Below are positions 1 through 8,469 of a stretch of 64,000 nt of DNA, piece by piece. How positions within the stretch are numbered: position 1 is the stretch's first letter; every line of letters begins with the position of its first letter. The position numbers and the translations under genes were made by a program. The DNA comes from Polluticoccus soli (GTDB lineage: Bacteria > Bacteroidota > Bacteroidia > Chitinophagales > Chitinophagaceae): the NCBI RefSeq assembly GCF_029269745.1, contig NZ_JARJHT010000003.1:186001-250000 (forward strand), read 5' to 3'. Under the pieces are notes generated by a model. It was given only the letters and a program-made list of their open reading frames with translations. It was not told where the DNA came from and ran no database searches.

Positions 1-74
1 AATTGTCATATAGCCGAAAAAACCGGGACATGGCACAGTTTTTCTCTCTGCTGTAGCGGCAAAAGACAGAAGAG

Positions 75-437
75 ATGAAAGTTATGATATTTGACGACGA
101 GATAGATGTGCTGCAATTATACAGCATGATATTGCAGCGACGAGGCCACGAGGTGCATACGGCCCAAAACTGTCTGCACCTCATGGACAAGATCGAAGAG
201 GTACACCCCGATGTAATTATTATGGACAACGAAATGCCGGTACTGAGCGGGTTGCAGGCAACCAAAGTACTGAAGGAGGACACCGTTTATAAGGCAATTC
301 CTATCATCTGTATATCGGCCAACACCGAAGGTGCTAAGCTGGCCAAAGAAGCCCATGCGGACATGTTCCTTCCTAAACCGCTTGGCATACGCGAGCTGGA
401 GGATGCTATCAACAAAGTAACGCTGAAGGCAGCGTAA
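75..437 (+). CDS. CheY-like single-domain response regulator
   Basis: A 120-residue stand-alone receiver domain with no output domain. The acidic pocket is D7/D8, the phosphoacceptor is D51 (in IIMDNEMP), and the conserved lysine is K101 in FLPKP, so all phosphorylation residues are present. Proteins of this kind relay phosphate from a histidine kinase to a partner protein or another receiver. No kinase lies next to it: the following gene is an unrelated DUF4294 protein, and the LytS kinase of this window sits in a separate minus-strand operon with its own regulator. A cytoplasmic location is expected. The partner cannot be deduced from this context. Confidence 0.9.
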   Translation: MKVMIFDDEIDVLQLYSMILQRRGHEVHTAQNCLHLMDKIEEVHPDVIIMDNEMPVLSGLQATKVLKEDTVYKAIPIICISANTEGAKLAKEAHADMFLPKPLGIRELEDAINKVTLKAA

Positions 438-496
438 GCAACTGTTAAGAAACCCATTGATACGTTAACAATACCGCTATTCTGGCATACTGCTTG

Positions 497-504
497 TACC
501 TTTG
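497..504 (+). promoter_or_regulatory. TAnnTTTG-type -7 element
   Basis: TACCTTTG matches the Bacteroidota -7 consensus and ends only six bases before the ATG of the DUF4294 gene. No TTTG is found 19 bases upstream, so the match is partial. If used, the transcript would be almost leaderless. Confidence 0.25.
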
Positions 505-510
505 TGCTGT

Positions 511-1134
511 ATGAAAGGGATAGTGAGCCTCGGGGCGTTGGTTACTATATTGAGCTGCTCATCGGCACAGGCGCAGGATGCAAATGCACCTGACACCCTG
601 CTGATGGTAAAACTGCCTACGGTAAACGTGAATGCAGAACGCAAATGGGCCAACGACACCGTGCGCTACCAGTACAACCAGACCCGGTACTACATTACCA
701 CTATTCTCCCCTACCTCAACGCGGCCACCAAACTATTCAACGAGCTGGATGCAAAGGTCAACGATCCAAATACCAACAGAAAGGAACGCAAAGCCTTTGT
801 ATCGTCGAAAGAAGACGAGCTGCGCGATAAGTTTGAGAACGAAGTAAAAAACCTGAACGAAACGCAGGGCGTTTTGCTGGTAAAACTCGTAGCACGCCAA
901 ACGGGCGTCAACATTTACAGCATGCTCGGCGAGTTCAAAAATCCTTTTACGGCTGTGAAGTGGCAGGCATGGGCAAGGTTCAACGGTTTTAACCTGAACA
1001 AACGCTACACGCCCGCCGACGAACCGATGCTGGAACACATTATGGAAGACCTGGGGTACCCGCTGCCAGCTGTGTATGGCGAAATGGAACGCACTGCCCT
1101 GCGCAACCAGGACGTGAAATACCCGAAACGATAA
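511..1134 (+). CDS. DUF4294 domain-containing exported protein
   Basis: Starting at the ATG at 511 (an in-frame TTG at 502 is also possible) gives 207 residues with an N-terminal hydrophobic signal ending near SCSSAQAQ, so it is exported or lipid-anchored at the Cys. The mature part matches my memory of the Bacteroidota-specific DUF4294 family: a conserved block around LPTVNVNAERKW, a long charged helix, and a C-terminal segment with WQAWARFNGFNLNKRY. The biochemical role of the family is unknown to me. It stands alone between a receiver gene and the convergent efflux operon, and is followed by a hairpin terminator at 1158. Confidence 0.8.
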   Translation: MKGIVSLGALVTILSCSSAQAQDANAPDTLLMVKLPTVNVNAERKWANDTVRYQYNQTRYYITTILPYLNAATKLFNELDAKVNDPNTNRKERKAFVSSKEDELRDKFENEVKNLNETQGVLLVKLVARQTGVNIYSMLGEFKNPFTAVKWQAWARFNGFNLNKRYTPADEPMLEHIMEDLGYPLPAVYGEMERTALRNQDVKYPKR

Positions 1135-1157
1135 TTTGTCCTCTATATAGAAACGAG

Positions 1158-1190
1158 AATGGCCCGCACCAGTGATGCGGGCCATTGTTT
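1158..1190. terminator. Bidirectional hairpin terminator
   Basis: The arms AATGGCCCGCA and TGCGGGCCATT pair perfectly around a short loop between two convergent genes. The following T-rich stretch (TTGTTTAT) is weak, so termination is plausible but not certain for both strands. Confidence 0.55.
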
Positions 1191-1212
1191 ATCGTAAATG
1201 GTAACTAAGTAT

Positions 1213-2142
1213 TTAGTTGCTACTGCTAAGGAATGCAGACACCGACTGTGTGAACTTGCCGTTCTCTTCAATGAAAGGAAAATGACCCGAGCTGTCGAAG
1301 ATCACCAAGGTACCATTGGCAAGACTGCTCTCCAGTCGTTCGTCAGCCGCCAGCGGTATATTATCGGCACGGCCATGCAGGATCAATACGGGTACCGCAA
1401 CACGACGCAGGAAAGGATAATAGTTGACATCGTATTTCGCATAGTCCCTGTACAGCCCGCGCATAAGCAATGCATTCTGGCGAAAGAAATCATTATCGAG
1501 CACGATATCAAGCTTTGCGAGATTGGTAGTATCGAAGAAGGATGTGAGATAGTTAAGCTGCAGCACTTGTTTGTAAACACCCAGGTCTGCACTCAAAAAT
1601 TCTTTTGAGGTCACCAGCTTCTTTTTACGTTCGGCATTAGCTACTGTTGTTTTGCCAGCCATAGCGGCCACCTGCAGGCTATCGTATTCATGGCTCAGGG
1701 TAGTGGGATTACTCAGTATCAGCCGGCCCACGTTTTCGGGATAGTCGAGCGCATAGTTAATGGCCAGCTTGGCTCCCCACGAATGTGCTAGTATATTGAT
1801 CTTATCCAGCCTGAACTCCTTGCGTATGGCATCTATATCATCCACCATTATCTCGTGACTAATGGCCCTGATACTGTCGAGAGGGATATCGGAACGGCCA
1901 CTGGCGCGCTGATCGTAGAATATGAGTTTGTGGGTCTTTGCAAGTGGCAGCAGGTGTGGTAGCAGGTAGTCGTGGTTCATTGCTGGTCCACCGTGTATCA
2001 CCAGTAGCGGTTCGCCCTCGCCAATGATCTTGAAGTACATCTTCACGCCATTGATCTCCTTCAACCCTTCAAAGGAAACTTTCTGAGCCCCCGCACCGAA
2101 GGCAAACATCAATAACACGAATAAAAGGGTCAACAGCCGCAT
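1213..2142 (-). CDS. Alpha/beta hydrolase, proline iminopeptidase-like
   Basis: A 309-residue secreted or periplasmic hydrolase with a signal peptide (about residues 1-19, ending FGAGAQ). It has the full alpha/beta-hydrolase triad: nucleophile S121 in AHSWGAK, D260 in HGRADNIPL and H287 in SSGHFPF. The HGGP motif (50-53) and FYDQRASGRSD are typical of the proline iminopeptidase (S33) branch, but the substrate is not certain. It is the last gene of the minus-strand efflux operon, 18 bases after the LytTR regulator, so it may process a compound or peptide linked to the exporter. Confidence 0.85.
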   Translation of the reverse strand: MRLLTLLFVLLMFAFGAGAQKVSFEGLKEINGVKMYFKIIGEGEPLLVIHGGPAMNHDYLLPHLLPLAKTHKLIFYDQRASGRSDIPLDSIRAISHEIMVDDIDAIRKEFRLDKINILAHSWGAKLAINYALDYPENVGRLILSNPTTLSHEYDSLQVAAMAGKTTVANAERKKKLVTSKEFLSADLGVYKQVLQLNYLTSFFDTTNLAKLDIVLDNDFFRQNALLMRGLYRDYAKYDVNYYPFLRRVAVPVLILHGRADNIPLAADERLESSLANGTLVIFDSSGHFPFIEENGKFTQSVSAFLSSSN

Positions 2143-2160
2143 TCATTAAAGGTACGACAT

Positions 2161-2922
2161 TCAACCTTCCACCCACTTGCGAAATGCGGCCGCTTTCTCT
2201 TTACTGACAATAATTTCGGGGAAACTCTGCGGTTTTAACCTGACTATAACTTTGCCAGTCTCGTCGCTGCGCATGGTGTCTATCTGGGGCAAGGAAATGA
2301 TATACTGCCTGTTGGCGCGGTAGAATTGTTCGGGATCCAAAAGCTCTTCAATTTCGTCGAGCGAGCGGTAGTCGGTGATATATTTTTTTCCATCAGCATG
2401 AACGAGGTAAATAACCTCTTCCTTAGTAAAACCCGCCACCTCTTTGCTGTGTATCAGCACAATGTTGCGGCCATGGTGGGCTGTGAAGCGGTCCTTGTAC
2501 TTCTTGCCGCTTTTGAGATCGCTGAAGAGCTCGCCCAGCTGCTGCAGGTACTGGTCGTTGCCCAACTTAGATCGCAGCTCGTGGAATTTATCCAGCGCTG
2601 CCTTCAGCTCCTTCTTGTCTATCGGTTTCAGCAGGTAGTCTATGCTGTTTACCTTAAAGGCGCGTATGGCGTATTCGTTATAAGCGGTAGTGAAGATGAT
2701 GGGACATTTGATCTGACCCTCGGTAAATACATCGAGACTGATACCGTCGGAAAGCTGGATGTCTGAAATGACAAGATCAGGATTGAAGTTGCTTAGTGCG
2801 TCCTTCGCATCGATCACACTGTCTACCGGGCCTTCTATCTCCGCATCAGGCTCCAGCTGGCGCACCAGTTTTATCAGGCTTTGCGCTACCAGGTGTTCGT
2901 CTTCCAGTATCAGTATCTTCAT
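2161..2922 (-). CDS. LytTR-family response regulator
   Basis: A 253-residue regulator. The receiver domain (about 1-120) has phosphoacceptor D54 in VISDIQLSDG and conserved K99 in YLLKP. The C-terminal half (about 145-250) is a LytTR DNA-binding domain, with FYRANRQYIISL as a typical segment. The ATG at 2922 shares one base with the stop of the upstream kinase gene (TGATG), a classic translational coupling; a GTG one codon earlier is possible. It should be phosphorylated by the adjacent LytS-type kinase, and is placed to regulate the efflux genes in the same operon. Confidence 0.93.
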   Translation of the reverse strand: MKILILEDEHLVAQSLIKLVRQLEPDAEIEGPVDSVIDAKDALSNFNPDLVISDIQLSDGISLDVFTEGQIKCPIIFTTAYNEYAIRAFKVNSIDYLLKPIDKKELKAALDKFHELRSKLGNDQYLQQLGELFSDLKSGKKYKDRFTAHHGRNIVLIHSKEVAGFTKEEVIYLVHADGKKYITDYRSLDEIEELLDPEQFYRANRQYIISLPQIDTMRSDETGKVIVRLKPQSFPEIIVSKEKAAAFRKWVEG

Positions 2923-3995
2923 CACAGCAAAGGTATCTTAATTGTGAAATGCTCGTCGTTGTCATCTATGATCACCGGCTTGCCTGAATGGTACGAATAC
3001 AGCTGTTGCAGTTGCGCCAGTCCCTGCTTGTTGGATGTCTCTATCTGCCGGCGCAGCTGTTTGTTGTTGTACACCTGCAGGTAGTCGCCCTCGTCCCAGA
3101 TGATGATCTTGAGCGGGTGATTGGGATTGATGATATTGTGCTTGATGGCGTTGTCGATGAGCATCTGTGTCGTCACCATCACGATGCCGCGCTCTTTGGC
3201 GGCTGCAGAGATGTTGTGGTGGATATTGATGCCCGCGCCATAGCGTATCTGCAGCAGCTCTATATAGTGACTGATGAACTCCAGCTCTTCGTCCAGGCTT
3301 ACCACTTCGTTTTCCTTATGCTGCAACACGTACCGGTACACCTTAGCCATGTGGCGAACAAACTCTGATGCCAGCTCGGGGTTGGTGTGTATCAGTCCAT
3401 CAAGAGAAGTAAGTGTATTGAACAGATAATGCGGGTTCACCTGGTTCTTCAGTTGGTGGTATTGCAGGTCAAACTTCTCACGCTGCAGTTGTGCTGCCTG
3501 TATCTCCAGGGCCGCACGCTCTTCGACTGACTCCTGCCAGTTGGTAAAGAAGTAAGCAGCGTAAAAACTAAAGTTGAATAGTATGATAACGATGGTGAAT
3601 AGGAATAGTGTAACGCCGACCACCATGTCATTGACACCAACCGGCCAGATCGGCCTGGTTACCTTCAGGCCTATGGCCACTATAGGTGAGAGTATAAGCA
3701 GCGTAAAAAGTATTTGCAGGAACATACGCTGCAGTGGTCCTTCTTCAAAAGGAAAACGAGTTTCAAGTCTTTTATTCAACCACACGATGAGGTGCCAGAT
3801 AATGGTCATCATGACGAACTGACCAAAGAAGGACATCACATGAAAATACCAGGGCCACTCCGTCAACAGGTACCAGCGGAAAACTGCACCGCCAAGTACA
3901 AACAGCAGTATCAGGAAATACGGCGTGAAGCGGTACTGCAGGTAGTTTATCTTCTTTTGCTGCGGCGTAGACAATATGGTTGGTTTCCTTCTCAC
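2922..3995 (-). CDS. LytS-type sensor histidine kinase (His_kinase family)
   Basis: A 357-residue membrane kinase read from a GTG start, 10 bases after the ATPase gene. Four hydrophobic segments (about 25-45, 52-72, 92-112, 122-150) are followed by a short coiled coil and the His_kinase core. The phosphorylated histidine is H189 in QVNPHYLFNTL, and the N-box is in MLIDNAIKHN. There is no large extracytoplasmic sensor domain, so it probably senses signals in the membrane or via the transporter encoded upstream. It pairs with the LytTR regulator, which overlaps it by one base. Confidence 0.92.
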   Translation of the reverse strand: MRRKPTILSTPQQKKINYLQYRFTPYFLILLFVLGGAVFRWYLLTEWPWYFHVMSFFGQFVMMTIIWHLIVWLNKRLETRFPFEEGPLQRMFLQILFTLLILSPIVAIGLKVTRPIWPVGVNDMVVGVTLFLFTIVIILFNFSFYAAYFFTNWQESVEERAALEIQAAQLQREKFDLQYHQLKNQVNPHYLFNTLTSLDGLIHTNPELASEFVRHMAKVYRYVLQHKENEVVSLDEELEFISHYIELLQIRYGAGINIHHNISAAAKERGIVMVTTQMLIDNAIKHNIINPNHPLKIIIWDEGDYLQVYNNKQLRRQIETSNKQGLAQLQQLYSYHSGKPVIIDDNDEHFTIKIPLL

Positions 3996-4005
3996 TAAAG
4001 TACGC

Positions 4006-4710
4006 TTAGTGTTTTACATTGTTTACCGGGTAGTGCATGTTGATGATCCTGCCGTCTTCCATCTCCATGATGCGGTCGCCACCATTCGCGAAGTCAGGAT
4101 CGTGGGTAACGGTGATGATGGTCTGCTTGTTCTCGTGCGAGAGTTTTCTGAATATATCGAACACGCGTTGCGAGTTAGCCTTATCAAGGTTGCCCGTAGG
4201 CTCGTCGCCCATAATGATCGCTGGGTCATTTATAAGCGAACGTGCAATGGCCACACGCTGCTGTTGTCCACCAGAGAGCTTTGAAGCAAATTTGGTGGCG
4301 AAGTCCTGCATGTCTACCAGCTTCAACTTTTCGATGGCGCGATGTTCTATCTCTTCGGGCGAATATTTGCCCAGCTTCAGCGCAGGCAGCATCACGTTTT
4401 TCAGTGCAGTAAACTCGGGCAGCAGGAAGTGAAACTGGAACACAAAACCCAAATGCTCGCTGCGAAAGGCAGAGAGTTCGTTCTGCAATTTTCCCGTTAC
4501 ACGCTCACCGCGTATCTCGAGGTTGCCTTCATAGTCGGTATCCATGGTAGAGAGAATGTAAAGCAGCGTACTCTTACCGCAGCCCGACTTACCGACGATG
4601 GAAAGGAACTCGCCTTCATTCACATCAAAGCTCACACCCTTCAGCACCTGGAACTTCTCCGGCTGCAGGAAGTATTTAACGATATTATCTGCTTTCAGTA
4701 CTGTGGCCAT
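4006..4710 (-). CDS. ABC transporter ATP-binding protein, MacB/LolD type
   Basis: A 234-residue ATPase of the MacB/LolD/FtsE branch. It shows Walker A GKSGCGKST (40-48), signature LSGGQQQR (145-152), Walker B AIIMGDE (164-170) and the switch His in VTHD (H203), so it should hydrolyse ATP. It starts two bases after the stop of the permease gene and therefore works with that FtsX-like subunit. Such pairs do not transport by the classical alternating route but drive periplasmic efflux through an adaptor and an outer-membrane channel, both encoded upstream in this operon. Confidence 0.95.
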   Translation of the reverse strand: MATVLKADNIVKYFLQPEKFQVLKGVSFDVNEGEFLSIVGKSGCGKSTLLYILSTMDTDYEGNLEIRGERVTGKLQNELSAFRSEHLGFVFQFHFLLPEFTALKNVMLPALKLGKYSPEEIEHRAIEKLKLVDMQDFATKFASKLSGGQQQRVAIARSLINDPAIIMGDEPTGNLDKANSQRVFDIFRKLSHENKQTIITVTHDPDFANGGDRIMEMEDGRIINMHYPVNNVKH

Positions 4711-4712
4711 TG

Positions 4713-5975
4713 TTATCCTCTTATTATCTGTACAGGGTCAACTTTAGATGCACGCTTGGATGGGAAGTATCCCGCGAACAGCGTGGTCAAAAAACCAAAG
4801 AACAAACCAAACAGGTAGTGCACCGGCTTAAAGTTGACCGGGAAAGTTTTCATCCTCACGAAATCACCAGCGGGGAATGGCGCCATCGACAACAAGTAGC
4901 TGACGAAAAAACCAATGATCAATCCGAGCAAGCCGCCCGCCAGGCCTATCATAACAGACTGCAGCAGGAATATCGCTGTGATATCGTTGCTCTGGAAGCC
5001 GGTGGCCTTCAGGATGGCGATGTCTTTCATCTTGTTGATGATATTCATGTTCATGATATTGTAGATACCGAAGCCCGCTACCGTAAGCAGCGTGAGGCAT
5101 ACAACTACGGTCATGATATTCCTGATCTGGTTGCCTGCAAAGAATGATGCGTTGGCTGTCTCCCAGTCTTCAATGCGCACTCCCTTTATCTGGGCTTCCA
5201 GCCTTTTGGCAAATGGCTTGGCAACGTTCAGGTCTTTGAGTTTGATGTGCAGGTCGGTGATGTAAGACGGGTCTTTGCCCAATATCTTCTGCACGGTAGC
5301 TAGCGTAGCGTAACAGCGGCTCTCATCCATTGACACGATGCCAAAAGAAAAGATACCTGCTACTTTCAATGTAAGGTAGTTACCTGCGGGAGTAGTGATA
5401 CTAACGCGGTCGCCCATCTTGATGTTCATCTTCTTAGCCAGGCCCTTACCCATTACCACTACGTCTGAGGCCTTCAGCAGATCGTCAAGCGAGCCGTAGT
5501 CCATCTTTTTATCGAGCTCGAAGAGATGAGTTTGCTTTTCTACATCTATGCCATAGATGGTTCCCGGTATCTGCACAGGGCCGTTGTTGTAAATCACCTG
5601 GCTCGATACCTGTGGTGCTACGCCTTCCACTTCCGGCATAGATTCTATCTGTTCAGCCAGTTTGAGGCCGTTCTTTATTTTGGGCAGTTCATCTTTCGGG
5701 CGTACGTGCTCCACCACATACCATTGCTTATCGGTCTGTGGTTTATTGGTTGCGATGATCTTGTTGTCTTCTATGTCGAGTGGTTTGTAGATGCGCACGT
5801 GTGGCGTATTGTCCATTGCCATGTCCTCGGTAAACTGGTTCACGCCGGTCATGAAGCTGATCATGATGATGAACATGGAGATACCGAACGTCACGCCCAG
5901 CATGGCAATGACGCTCTGCTTCTTTTTGGTAACCAGGTGAGTTACCGCTATGGAGAATGCTAGTTTCCAGTTCAT
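4713..5975 (-). CDS. MacB-type ABC transporter permease (FtsX family)
   Basis: A 420-residue permease with the MacB layout: TM1 at about 20-42, a large periplasmic domain (about 45-285), then three C-terminal TM segments (about 288-312, 335-365, 382-405). The end, SKRASKVDPVQIIRG, is typical of the family. Its start codon overlaps the stop of the HlyD-like gene (ATGA). It is one subunit of a homodimer that couples ATP hydrolysis in the cytoplasm to conformational change in the periplasm. The exported substrate cannot be told from sequence. Confidence 0.93.
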   Translation of the reverse strand: MNWKLAFSIAVTHLVTKKKQSVIAMLGVTFGISMFIIMISFMTGVNQFTEDMAMDNTPHVRIYKPLDIEDNKIIATNKPQTDKQWYVVEHVRPKDELPKIKNGLKLAEQIESMPEVEGVAPQVSSQVIYNNGPVQIPGTIYGIDVEKQTHLFELDKKMDYGSLDDLLKASDVVVMGKGLAKKMNIKMGDRVSITTPAGNYLTLKVAGIFSFGIVSMDESRCYATLATVQKILGKDPSYITDLHIKLKDLNVAKPFAKRLEAQIKGVRIEDWETANASFFAGNQIRNIMTVVVCLTLLTVAGFGIYNIMNMNIINKMKDIAILKATGFQSNDITAIFLLQSVMIGLAGGLLGLIIGFFVSYLLSMAPFPAGDFVRMKTFPVNFKPVHYLFGLFFGFLTTLFAGYFPSKRASKVDPVQIIRG

Positions 5976-7066
5976 TCTTGTTCAATGATTACAGCTGTGT
6001 TCTTATCGATACCACCGGTTACTTCCACGTAGTCGTCGTCTTCCAGGCCTTTGCTGATCTTTATCAGTTGCTTCTCTTTGCCTTTTTTCACCATGACGCT
6101 ATCGCCTTTGTGCAGGGCAGCTTTAGGCAATACTAAAACCTGCCTGTTCTCCGCTAGCACAATATTGGCTTCAAGGTTCAGTCCGTACATGGTCACCGGT
6201 ACGGGCTCATCCAGCACTGCGTCTATTCGGAACGATTGTTCTGCTTTGTTCAGCAGCGGGTAGATCTTGGCTATATGCGCGCGGTACACTGAGTCGGGAT
6301 AAGCATCCATGATGATCAGCACTTTCTGTCCTTCTGTTACTTTGCCCAGATCATCTTCATCTACCAGCAGCTTGGCGATCATTTTGCCCGCGCCTATCAG
6401 CGCTATAGGCTGGTTGGGTGCTACGAGGTCGCCTTTCTTCTTGTACACTTCGTACACCGTACCATTGACATAGCTGCGTAACAGACCAACCTCATTTTGC
6501 GCTTTGGCAACTATCAGCTGGTTTTGTGCCTGCTGCAGTTGTATATCGGCAGTCAATTCTTGTGCCTGCAACTGACGCTGCATGTTCTCGTAGTCTTTCA
6601 ACGAAGCCTGGTACTGCAGGAATTTCTGGTCATATGCACTCTTGGATACCGCTTTCTGGTTGTATAAGCGTTCATATCTTCCGTATTCTGCCTGGTCATT
6701 TCTTAGTTGTATGCGTGCCTTTTCTATTCTGCCACGCAGTTCGCGTAGGGCAGGAGCATTATTGGTTGCAGTTGGTATGGTGCGAACCACCAGCGCGCGC
6801 GCACTTGCTTCCTGTGCATCACGCACATCGTTATCTACGCGAAAGAGCAGTTGTCCTTTCTGTACAATATCGCCCTCGTTCACGTTAGCCTGCACCAAAT
6901 AACCATCCATGCTCGATACTACTTTATACTCCTCTTCAGGCACCAGTGAACCCGATGCATACACAGCCGAGGTGAGTGATTTCACCTGCAGGCGTACCTC
7001 GGTGGTTTTTTGTTTACAGCCGGCAGCGGTAAAAGCTAACAGTAACCATAATAGTTGCCGCTTCAT
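5972..7066 (-). CDS. HlyD/MacA-like periplasmic adaptor lipoprotein
   Basis: A 364-residue membrane fusion protein. The signal peptide ends in a lipobox with Cys at residue 17 (FTAAGC), so it is lipid-anchored. A biotinyl-lipoyl-like half (about 45-85) is followed by a long coiled-coil hairpin (about 105-200, rich in Gln, Ala and Leu), a second lipoyl half, then beta-barrel and membrane-proximal domains. It should bridge the MacB-type permease to the TolC-like channel. It lies one base from the TolC-like gene and overlaps the permease gene by four bases. Confidence 0.92.
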   Translation of the reverse strand: MKRQLLWLLLAFTAAGCKQKTTEVRLQVKSLTSAVYASGSLVPEEEYKVVSSMDGYLVQANVNEGDIVQKGQLLFRVDNDVRDAQEASARALVVRTIPTATNNAPALRELRGRIEKARIQLRNDQAEYGRYERLYNQKAVSKSAYDQKFLQYQASLKDYENMQRQLQAQELTADIQLQQAQNQLIVAKAQNEVGLLRSYVNGTVYEVYKKKGDLVAPNQPIALIGAGKMIAKLLVDEDDLGKVTEGQKVLIIMDAYPDSVYRAHIAKIYPLLNKAEQSFRIDAVLDEPVPVTMYGLNLEANIVLAENRQVLVLPKAALHKGDSVMVKKGKEKQLIKISKGLEDDDYVEVTGGIDKNTAVIIEQE

Positions 7067-7067
7067 C

Positions 7068-8363
7068 TTAAAATGTTTGTGTGCTTAGTAAGTGATATAA
7101 TATTCCGTCGGACAGGTTTTGCAGGTACTCTATCTTGGCGCGGTTATACTCTCTGAATATCTCGTTGTACTGGTCAAACTCCATTACGCCTTCTTTCAGG
7201 CTCAGGTTAGCAATCTTCAGGTTCTCGCGGGTGGTCTCCACTTTCTGCTTCAGTTCTGCATTCTTATTAAAGGCAGTAGTGTACTGCACAAACCAGTCAG
7301 ATTGTTGCTGGGTGAGCTCCGCAGTAGTGGCTTCCTGTTCATAGTGTGCTGATTCCAGTAACAGCTTGCTTTTCTTTTTCAGCGCCCGGTAGTAGTTGCC
7401 CTGGAACAAAGGCACATCCAGTCTCATGTTCACATTCGCCATGTTGAACTGGACGCCTTCGAAGTCTTCTTGAAGTTTTGTCTGGTAGTTGTACGTATAC
7501 CTGCCTGCAAGTCCTAGCTTCGGCAAGCCACCACGACTGGCCTCTGCAACAGCCAGTTCTGCAGCACGAATTTTAAACTCGGCTTCGTGCCATGCTGCAC
7601 GGTTTGATATGGCGGCCGGCGAGGAGATCACGGGCCATTCATAATCGCCAATGCTTTCATTAACTGCGATTCCATCATCGGCAGCTATCAATCTTTTGAG
7701 TGCATTGAGGCTCAACTCCAGCATCCGTTTGTAAGTGGCATCGAGTGTGCGCACATCCAGCTGCAGGTTCTTCGAGCGGTTGAAATCCGCAGGGTTGATA
7801 ACACCAGCATCCAGCTTGTCTTGCATAATGCGTATCAGCTCATTGGTAGTGGTCACGTTCTCCTGGTTCAGGCGCAGCACTTCGCGGTTGGCCAGCACCT
7901 GGTAGTAGGCTTGTGTCAGTTGTATATGATAATCTTCGAGTGCTGCCTTGCTGCCCCATTGTGCTTCTGCATATTCTGCCTTGCTACGTTTCAGCGCCGC
8001 CCATTTTTCAAGGTTCACTACCGGCATACTGAATTCGGCACCTGTCTGCAGCGTATAGGGCAAACCAAATTCTACTTTTACCACCTCGCCCTCAGGTCGG
8101 CCAAACGCTGCACCGGGTATGATCTGTGTAATGAGGATGGGGTAGTAATCGCCCTGTGCAAAAGCATTAACGCGCGGGTACAGACCACTTCGTGTGATCC
8201 TTACATCCTGTTGGGCTATCTCAGGCATCAGCCTGGCCTGCTTTGCTGCGGGGCCATTTCTATCAGCATAACGTATCAGTTCGTCGATACTGTTGACCTG
8301 CAACTGTGCGGTGCTAAACACCGGTATCAGCAGGAAACTAAATAATGCATTCAAAAACCGCAT
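7068..8363 (-). CDS. TolC-family outer membrane efflux protein
   Basis: From the ATG at 8363 the protein has 431 residues and a signal peptide (MRFLNALFSF... to FSTAQ). The open frame continues upstream to 8513, but that stretch lacks signal-peptide character and overlaps the 3' end of the next gene, so the internal start is preferred. The two TolC repeats, with long amphipathic helices rich in Ala, Glu and Leu, are visible (QLTQAYYQVLANREVLRL, and a matching C-terminal helix). It forms the outer-membrane channel of the exporter and is the first gene of the operon. Confidence 0.9.
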   Translation of the reverse strand: MRFLNALFSFLLIPVFSTAQLQVNSIDELIRYADRNGPAAKQARLMPEIAQQDVRITRSGLYPRVNAFAQGDYYPILITQIIPGAAFGRPEGEVVKVEFGLPYTLQTGAEFSMPVVNLEKWAALKRSKAEYAEAQWGSKAALEDYHIQLTQAYYQVLANREVLRLNQENVTTTNELIRIMQDKLDAGVINPADFNRSKNLQLDVRTLDATYKRMLELSLNALKRLIAADDGIAVNESIGDYEWPVISSPAAISNRAAWHEAEFKIRAAELAVAEASRGGLPKLGLAGRYTYNYQTKLQEDFEGVQFNMANVNMRLDVPLFQGNYYRALKKKSKLLLESAHYEQEATTAELTQQQSDWFVQYTTAFNKNAELKQKVETTRENLKIANLSLKEGVMEFDQYNEIFREYNRAKIEYLQNLSDGILYHLLSTQTF

Positions 8364-8379
8364 TGCATTAGATTTTATA

Positions 8380-8415
8380 CAAAGAGAATACATGTAGCGA
8401 TATATGACAAATGAT
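8380..8415 (-). promoter_or_regulatory. Possible promoter of the efflux operon
   Basis: On the minus strand a TTTG is followed about 20 bases later by TCTCTTTG, one mismatch from TAnnTTTG, shortly upstream of the tolC-like start. It would serve the whole seven-gene operon. Confidence 0.3.
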
Positions 8416-8469
8416 TGTTGTCCGGATGGAGAAAATCTACACCGAAACGGAAGCAACGGAAACGAAGCA

